From the NCBI RefSeq assembly GCF_000264905.1, contig NW_006763135.1, positions 1,529,179 through 1,593,178 on the forward strand: a stretch of DNA of 64,000 bases, in the 5' to 3' direction. Under the pieces are notes generated by a model. That model searched no databases and had not been told where the DNA came from. It saw nothing but the letters and a program-made list of their open reading frames with translations. The stretch comes from Stereum hirsutum FP-91666 SS1 (Eukaryota; Basidiomycota; Agaricomycetes; Russulales; Stereaceae). The translations under genes were made by a program, and so were the position numbers. Below, piece after piece: positions 59,005 through 64,000 of this stretch (positions are counted from its first letter, which is position 1; each line of letters begins with the position of its first letter).

Positions 59005-59261
59005 TGGGAAGGGGTTGAAGACGATTTGAATTAAGGGGAAAAGCTAAATGAAGACGACGATTTGTGATACAGCTGGGCTGGATGGGAGATCAGGGGTCGA
59101 TGCTTATCGCAAAGATTGTAAGAATACGTACAAGAAACAATTTGGGTGCTTGTGGGCTGGCGGGAGTGCTCTCTGACGACTCTTCTGCTGTTCGATGGCT
59201 TTGGGGAAGAAAAGATGGGCTGAAGTGGAGACAATAGGACTATTAGAACGTGCTGTCAGAG

Positions 59262-60207
59262 GCGCTTTGATCTGCTCGGTCTCGCTAGCGACGAGCAGCA
59301 CATGCCGAAGACAGCCGCCCTCAGCGGCAAGTTCGGCGTTCGCGGTACCGGCTATGGTAGCGACGAGGATTTCACGAGCAGCAACAGCAACAATGGCAGC
59401 AGGAATGGCGCATACCAAGTGCCGTCTGCCCACACCACCGTCATCTCCGGTGGTACGTCCCTTGGAACACCCACCGTCGCCAGTACTCCCATCCTCGGTG
59501 GCAACAACAGCAACAGCGGCTCTCCCGTCGTTGGACCCTCCAAGTCCGATGCCGCTGTGTCCTGGAGGCGCGGGGGAAACAACAACTCTGTCCTCAACGG
59601 CGCGAACAGGCCCAGCGTGAAGATCACCCCTCCGCCCTCGGACGCATCTTCCCCGCCTCCCTCGACCGCCGTCAGCCCGTTACGCACCCGTCCTCAGCCG
59701 CTCCATTTCTCCGCTGCGGTCTCGCAGCCCATGAGCAACGTCGCCATTGACGAGAGCGCAGACGAGGGAGACGAGTCTTCCGTTACCTCTTCGTCCAAGT
59801 CTGCCGCTTCGTCCGGACAGTCGCCCACGACACCCGACTCGGCCTCTTCCTCCACCGCGTCTGCCGATCAGCAGTCACTCTCGCCGCGCGAGGAGGCCGC
59901 GAAGAAGCTTTACGAGGGACTCGGGATCGGGAGGCCCCTTCCGGGAGGAGTGAACGGTGCGGGTGCAGGTGCGAGTGCGATGGGACGTTTGGGATCCGTG
60001 TCCGCTACGATTCAGAATGGTGCTGGCGCTACGCAGCGCGTGATGAGCAGCCAGCCGATGAGGCAGCCTCGAGGGCCGCCAAGCGGTGCGGACGAGCTGG
60101 GCCCGAGGAATTTCGCGACGAGGATCAGGAGGAAGGCGATTGGGGGTTTGGGAGCGCTCATGGCTAGCGCGAGGGAGAGGAGGGAGATTTCGATCGAGGC
60201 GTTCTGA
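59262..60207 (+). CDS. C-terminal half of the same conserved fungal protein
   Basis: The open frame contains LLGLASDEQH before the first ATG (59302), then MPKTAALSGKFGVRG and GYGSDEDF. Serine-rich low complexity follows, then blocks TTVISGGTSLGTPT, SDAAVSWRRGGNNNSVL, SPREEAAKKLYEGLGIGRP and RQPRGPPSGADELGPRNFAT, and a basic end (RIRRKAIGGLGALMASARER). An acceptor-like site (CAG/GAG at 59257-59261) precedes the coding-like bases, as expected if this exon once followed the N-terminal half. The phase also fits: N-half exon 2 ends in phase 2, and G at 59262 completes the codon. In its present state translation could start only at 59302, giving 301 aa. No function is known to me. Confidence 0.7.
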
Positions 60208-61313
60208 TCTGCTACGTTTCTTTCGTCTCTTCTTTCCCTTCTTGCGAACTTTTATGTGTTTTCGTTTTTCGGCCGGTGCGATTCTCTCGCTGTGCTTTGA
60301 CACGCGCGACATGTCACCTTGCTGAGAGTGGGCACACAGTCAGTCGCGCTTTCCGTTACTCGTTCCGATCTCTCTCTCTCTTTCCTTCCTCTAACGATAT
60401 GATCCATCATCATCGCTCCCTCGAGCGGACTCTTTCTCTTCCACTCTCTCGTTTTCTTAACCCTCTCCTGCTGGTCCTCTAGCGACCACCCCGCCTCTCC
60501 TCTCCACTTCTCCTGTTCCCTCACTTCAAATTCCAATTTCAACTTTCAATATAACTTTTCTTCTTGAAGAAAAAAGCCAGTCCGACGCTCGATCGACAAC
60601 CCTCTTCGTTCCTTTACAAATTACAATCCACTTCTCACTTAAACCTGCCCTACTAGTGGGTGCAGTTTTAACCTTTATTTATCTGCCCTCCTTGTCTGTT
60701 TGCCTCGTCTCGTCTGTTTGCCTGCGTATCTCATATGTTTACCTGTCTGTCTGTTTTCTTTTCCTGTTGAGGTTGAGGTTTCCAAGTCCTGTTTACATAG
60801 TCTGATCTTTTTCTTCTCTGTCTTTTACTTTCCTTTTTCGTAGGTCAGGTCGGGTCGGGTGAAGCGGGTCGGATGAGTCGGATGGATGGATTTGGGATGG
60901 GTTTCGTTTGCGTAGACGTACCCGTATTGCGTATGCGTTCTCGTGCGTTTGTACGTTGTTGTTCAATAGGAAGGATTGGTTGATGACGATGGTGAGCGTG
61001 TGCGTGTGAGTAGGTGTGGGGTGGATGTGAATCCAAGTCTGCTATTGTTCGGGTAAGGAGAATAGAGTCCTCAGCGCAATTCATACTGTCATACTGTCAG
61101 GCATCTGTAAAGGCTGGGGCATCGATGTGCGGAGACGGCACAAGTATTCTTTGGTTGTTGTGTATATTTATGACAACAGCGACGAGGTCAAGAAACGAAA
61201 ACATGAAATAGAAACGAACGCAAACAACTATTATGCAAACAGATACAGAGAAAAGAGTCCTCTGCCCTCTGACCGGAATCGATCCACAGCTCCTGCGTCG
61301 GTTTGCCGCGTTT
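60208..61313. other. gap between convergent genes, pyrimidine-rich on the left
   Basis: 60208-60840 is C/T-rich on the plus strand, with short words such as CTGTCTGTCTG, and is probably the 3' UTR of the preceding gene. A (GGTCG)n-like stretch lies at about 60844-60880. The rest is the 3' side of ARP4. I found no gene. Confidence 0.5.
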
Positions 61314-63364
61314 TTACTTGCACCGTTGGCCGACGATGGCTTTTCCGTGTTCCTGCAAATTTCAACAGATAAATGATGAGTGTTAATGCGTTGAGTCAGA
61401 GCCGAACAGAAACGGGGTAGAAGGTAGTGAAGGACAGAACGAACCTGCCATTCCTCTTTGCTGATCCAAAGCTGGTGGAACGTGCCGAGGCTGGCGAGGA
61501 TGCTTCCCCCGAGCCACCCGCCGTATCTTCTCTCCGCCGTATTCCCCGGTGCGTGGATCTTGACCTATTTTTGTTCATTCAAAAAGTCATCGGAGAAATC
61601 AGAAAGTCAGATCAGTTGATAAATTCCTTAGCCCATGATCAGCCAGACCGGAGCAAAATAAACACCATGAACGAGGCAAGAGAGAAGGGTGATATACCAC
61701 GCGGAAAGGGGAAAGGGGAAGAGTCGGATGTGAAAACTGAAAACGCACATGAGGATAATGACGGCTGAGCTCAACGTTCAGTCTGTCCGCAAAACCGGAG
61801 AAGGAGGAGCCCCCGCCGGAGAGAACGACGTTGCCTGTGAGGACGCCGCGCATGTCGGGGTCGCAGGCGCTGAGAGCTTGGGCGATGAGACTGGGGATGG
61901 GTCGCGGGATGGTGGGGTTTGTTTCCTGTGGTTCGAGAAGTCAATGATGTGATACATGGAGTTCGAGAAGTCAGTTCTGTTGTAAGGAAAGGAGGTGCGA
62001 GTATGCGTACGAGTTCGCGACCATGGTTGAAGAAGAGCTCGCCGACCGCGAAGCGTTCTACGCCGAAATAGGTGTTGAAGCCCGTCGGGAATTCATACTG
62101 TTTTGGTGGATACGCTGCTGCTTGACTGTTATGCAGAACATTCCGACGTTAATCAACGCAGAAGGGTTTCACAGTCGAATTCAAGAAAGCGCACTGTTCG
62201 TTCCATCCCTGTTCCACTACCCCTGCAACACTCTGGATCCACTCGTCGACTTCGCGCGTCTCGTAGTATAGTCGGAGGCTGTCGGTCGTGTGGGGTATTC
62301 GGTCGTCGCGTGCGACGTAGCGCGGTGGTGCATTAGGTTCTACTGGCTGAAGTTCCAAGATATTTAGTGACTATATTTGGTGGAGCGAATGAGATAGAGG
62401 GTCATACTTCTTTGCTGGCGATGAGTTGGTAAGGGAGGAGCTCGATTGGTGGATGGTATTGTGCGGCGTTTGTGAGATGTTGGCGGGATCGTGCGTGGAT
62501 TAGTTGGGGGAGGGTGGACCAGTGGAGGCCTGATAACATTATTGAAGTGATGGATAAAGAAATGAACATAGAAGCCCACCTTTTCGTAGAACGAATCCAT
62601 CGACAACTGGAGTGACGCTTGCCTGCGACTGTCCAATATCTACGACCAGAGCGGAGCCCTTTCCAGAAGCAAACCTAGCCATAGACGCATCAAGCAGGCA
62701 CAATAGACATGAGCTCGAAGAGATACCTACGCGTTCAATACGCTTGTGTTCGCGATGTAGAATGCAGGGACGTTGAACTCTTCAAACATGATCTCTGCCA
62801 TCCTCTCACGGTTCGCGACAGTATTCCATGCCGGTTCTGTCACTAGAACTGGATGTTCCTCGAGATTTACGCGCATGACGTCCTCGAATGCGTGTCGGAT
62901 GAGCGCAGGAATGGGCTTGAAATCATTTACTGACAAACACGAACCGACACAAGACTTATAAGTACTATACAGGGAGTGACAAGAAAGGAGACGCACTCAA
63001 GCCATCTTTCATAGGGTTTCCAATCTCCATGTTGGCCCTCCAAATCGAAGGTCCATGTTGCCCGATGAACAGTCTAGTCTCCTCCGCAGGAGCGGCGTCT
63101 TTTGGTGGCTGTTCACCGTTTTCTGCAGTCGCGTCGTCCATTGTTACATCTGGATTTGAACTTGCTGGTTGAGTGATGTAACCATATGAAGTAGGTATGA
63201 TGGCCTTTGGGGCATCGTCCCCCGCATATCCAGCGCGCAGGGTAGACGTGCCAATATCGAGCACAAGCGCGGAGACTTCGTCTGTAGAACACCAAACACC
63301 CCAAGAAATCAGCGTAATACGCGTATAAATATGACATGTACAGACCGCCTCCATATTGGACCAT
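61314..63364 (-). CDS. ARP4: actin-related protein 4 (Arp4)
   Basis: A nuclear actin-like subunit of the NuA4, SWR1 and INO80 chromatin complexes. The gene has about ten exons, starting MVQYGG at 63364 and, after an intron, [20 protein letters not shown]. Further blocks are [26 protein letters not shown], then [32 protein letters not shown] and [20 protein letters not shown]. Later come [20 protein letters not shown], the nucleotide-site block [18 protein letters not shown], the penultimate [20 protein letters not shown] with [19 protein letters not shown], and the end [12 protein letters not shown]. The YGGDEVSA start is the Arp4 hallmark, distinguishing it from actin. The acidic insertion after TSYGY ([14 protein letters not shown]) is typical. 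It is divergent from ERB1, with 260 bp between starts. Confidence 0.92.
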
Positions 63365-63624
63365 GGTTTTGTGTCGGGGTGTGAGTGTGGTTGGATGAGT
63401 GGCTAAGAAAGGCAAGAGAGATCGAAGGAGGCGTTGAGTTTGCCCGATCGGATCTAAAGCTATTGGCTTTGAGCGTGGGAATCTCAAAAGTTCCTTCGAG
63501 CCCGACGCGACTTGGAAATTATTTGCCACTGTCTGCTCCGATCCCCTCTTTGCTTGGTCTTTACTTAAAATACCCCTCTTGGGTCATAGCTTGGGCATCT
63601 CCTTGCTTCATACATAGTCTCTCC

Positions 63625-64000
63625 ATGGCTGTCGGTCTCGTTGCCAATGGCAAAAAGCGCAAGCAGGCGCCGGTAGAAGAACCTGTCGTCGAGGCTCTCC
63701 CTCAGGTTGGTCTGGATATGCACAGCGACGAGGAGGCGGAGGATGGGGTGGAAGGTTCGGATGATGAGGGTGTCGATGAGTTTCCGGAGATAGATGCGAG
63801 GAGTGATAGTGAGGGAGACGACGAAGGAGATGAGGAGGATGAAATCGAGGGAGAGGATGAGGAAGACAACGAAGGTCCCGAAGAGAGCGAAGAAGATGAC
63901 GATACTTCGACGGATGACGATCTTCACATCTTCCCCAAATCTAAAACGGTGATATCAGACATCACTGGCCAACCAAAGAAGGTCTACCCGGAGATAGAGC
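63625..64000 (+). CDS. ERB1: ribosome biogenesis protein ERB1/BOP1 (5' part, runs off the window)
   Basis: Component of the PeBoW (Nop7-Erb1-Ytm1) complex for 27S pre-rRNA processing and 60S assembly in the nucleolus. Only the first 125 codons are present. A short basic start (MAVGLVANGKKRKQAP) is followed by a long acidic stretch (Asp/Glu/Ser/Gly). The beginning of the BOP1-N domain follows: FPKSKTVISDITGQPKKVYP ending EIE at the window edge. The acidic N terminus and the SDITGQPKxVYPEIE motif are characteristic. No intron is seen so far. Confidence 0.9.
   Translation, partial: MAVGLVANGKKRKQAPVEEPVVEALPQVGLDMHSDEEAEDGVEGSDDEGVDEFPEIDARSDSEGDDEGDEEDEIEGEDEEDNEGPEESEEDDDTSTDDDLHIFPKSKTVISDITGQPKKVYPEIE

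Overview
The window is nuclear DNA of a filamentous basidiomycete, most likely a mushroom-forming agaricomycete. Most genes are broken by many introns of about 47-110 nt with GT(A/G)NG donors and CAG/TAG acceptors. Genes lie on both strands, often head to head with under 300 bp between starts. Several proteins are types I recognise from agaricomycetes (a DUF6593 protein, a Fpk1/NRC-2 kinase with a DFD motif, an Rdx/SelW-like protein, tandem TPMT-like methyltransferases). No rRNA, tRNA, CRISPR array or intact transposon was seen. I cannot name the species. All gene models were spliced by eye, and for most of them the exon lengths and phases were checked to add up.

Layout. 0-13 kb: a serine/proline-rich unknown protein (-), RNA polymerase subunit RPB12 (+), a DUF6593 protein (-), a bZIP regulator (+), mitochondrial ribosomal protein uS14m (-), a small membrane protein (+), and a 19-exon DHA2-type transporter (-). 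13-17 kb is gene-poor. 17-24.4 kb: an AGC flippase-kinase-like gene and an HSF-type regulator, both (+), each with a long pyrimidine-rich 3' tail. 24.4-29.3 kb holds no recognisable gene. 29.3-35 kb is compact: TVP38 (-), a small probable mitochondrial membrane protein (+), PEX11-family (-), Tctex-1/TDA2-like (+). 35-39.8 kb is again gene-poor and contains a 40-nt near-palindrome. 39.8-50.4 kb: two tandem TPMT-like methyltransferases, a PPR-like protein, a class I methyltransferase with a His-rich N terminus, PCH2 and an Rdx-family protein. 50.7-64 kb: CLASP, mitochondrial rhomboid PCP1, TRAPP subunit TRS20, a conserved unknown gene split by an apparent inversion, ARP4, and the 5' end of ERB1.

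Most genes are housekeeping (transcription, vesicle traffic, mitochondrion, peroxisome, microtubules, chromatin, ribosome biogenesis), and I see no metabolic gene cluster. The most unusual feature is at 58-60.2 kb. The N-terminal and C-terminal halves of what I recall as one conserved agaricomycete protein lie on opposite strands, as if about 1 kb had inverted inside an intron. Other points of note are very small exons (8, 8 and 11 nt), two GC-AG introns, and a CxxC redox motif divided across a micro-exon boundary.
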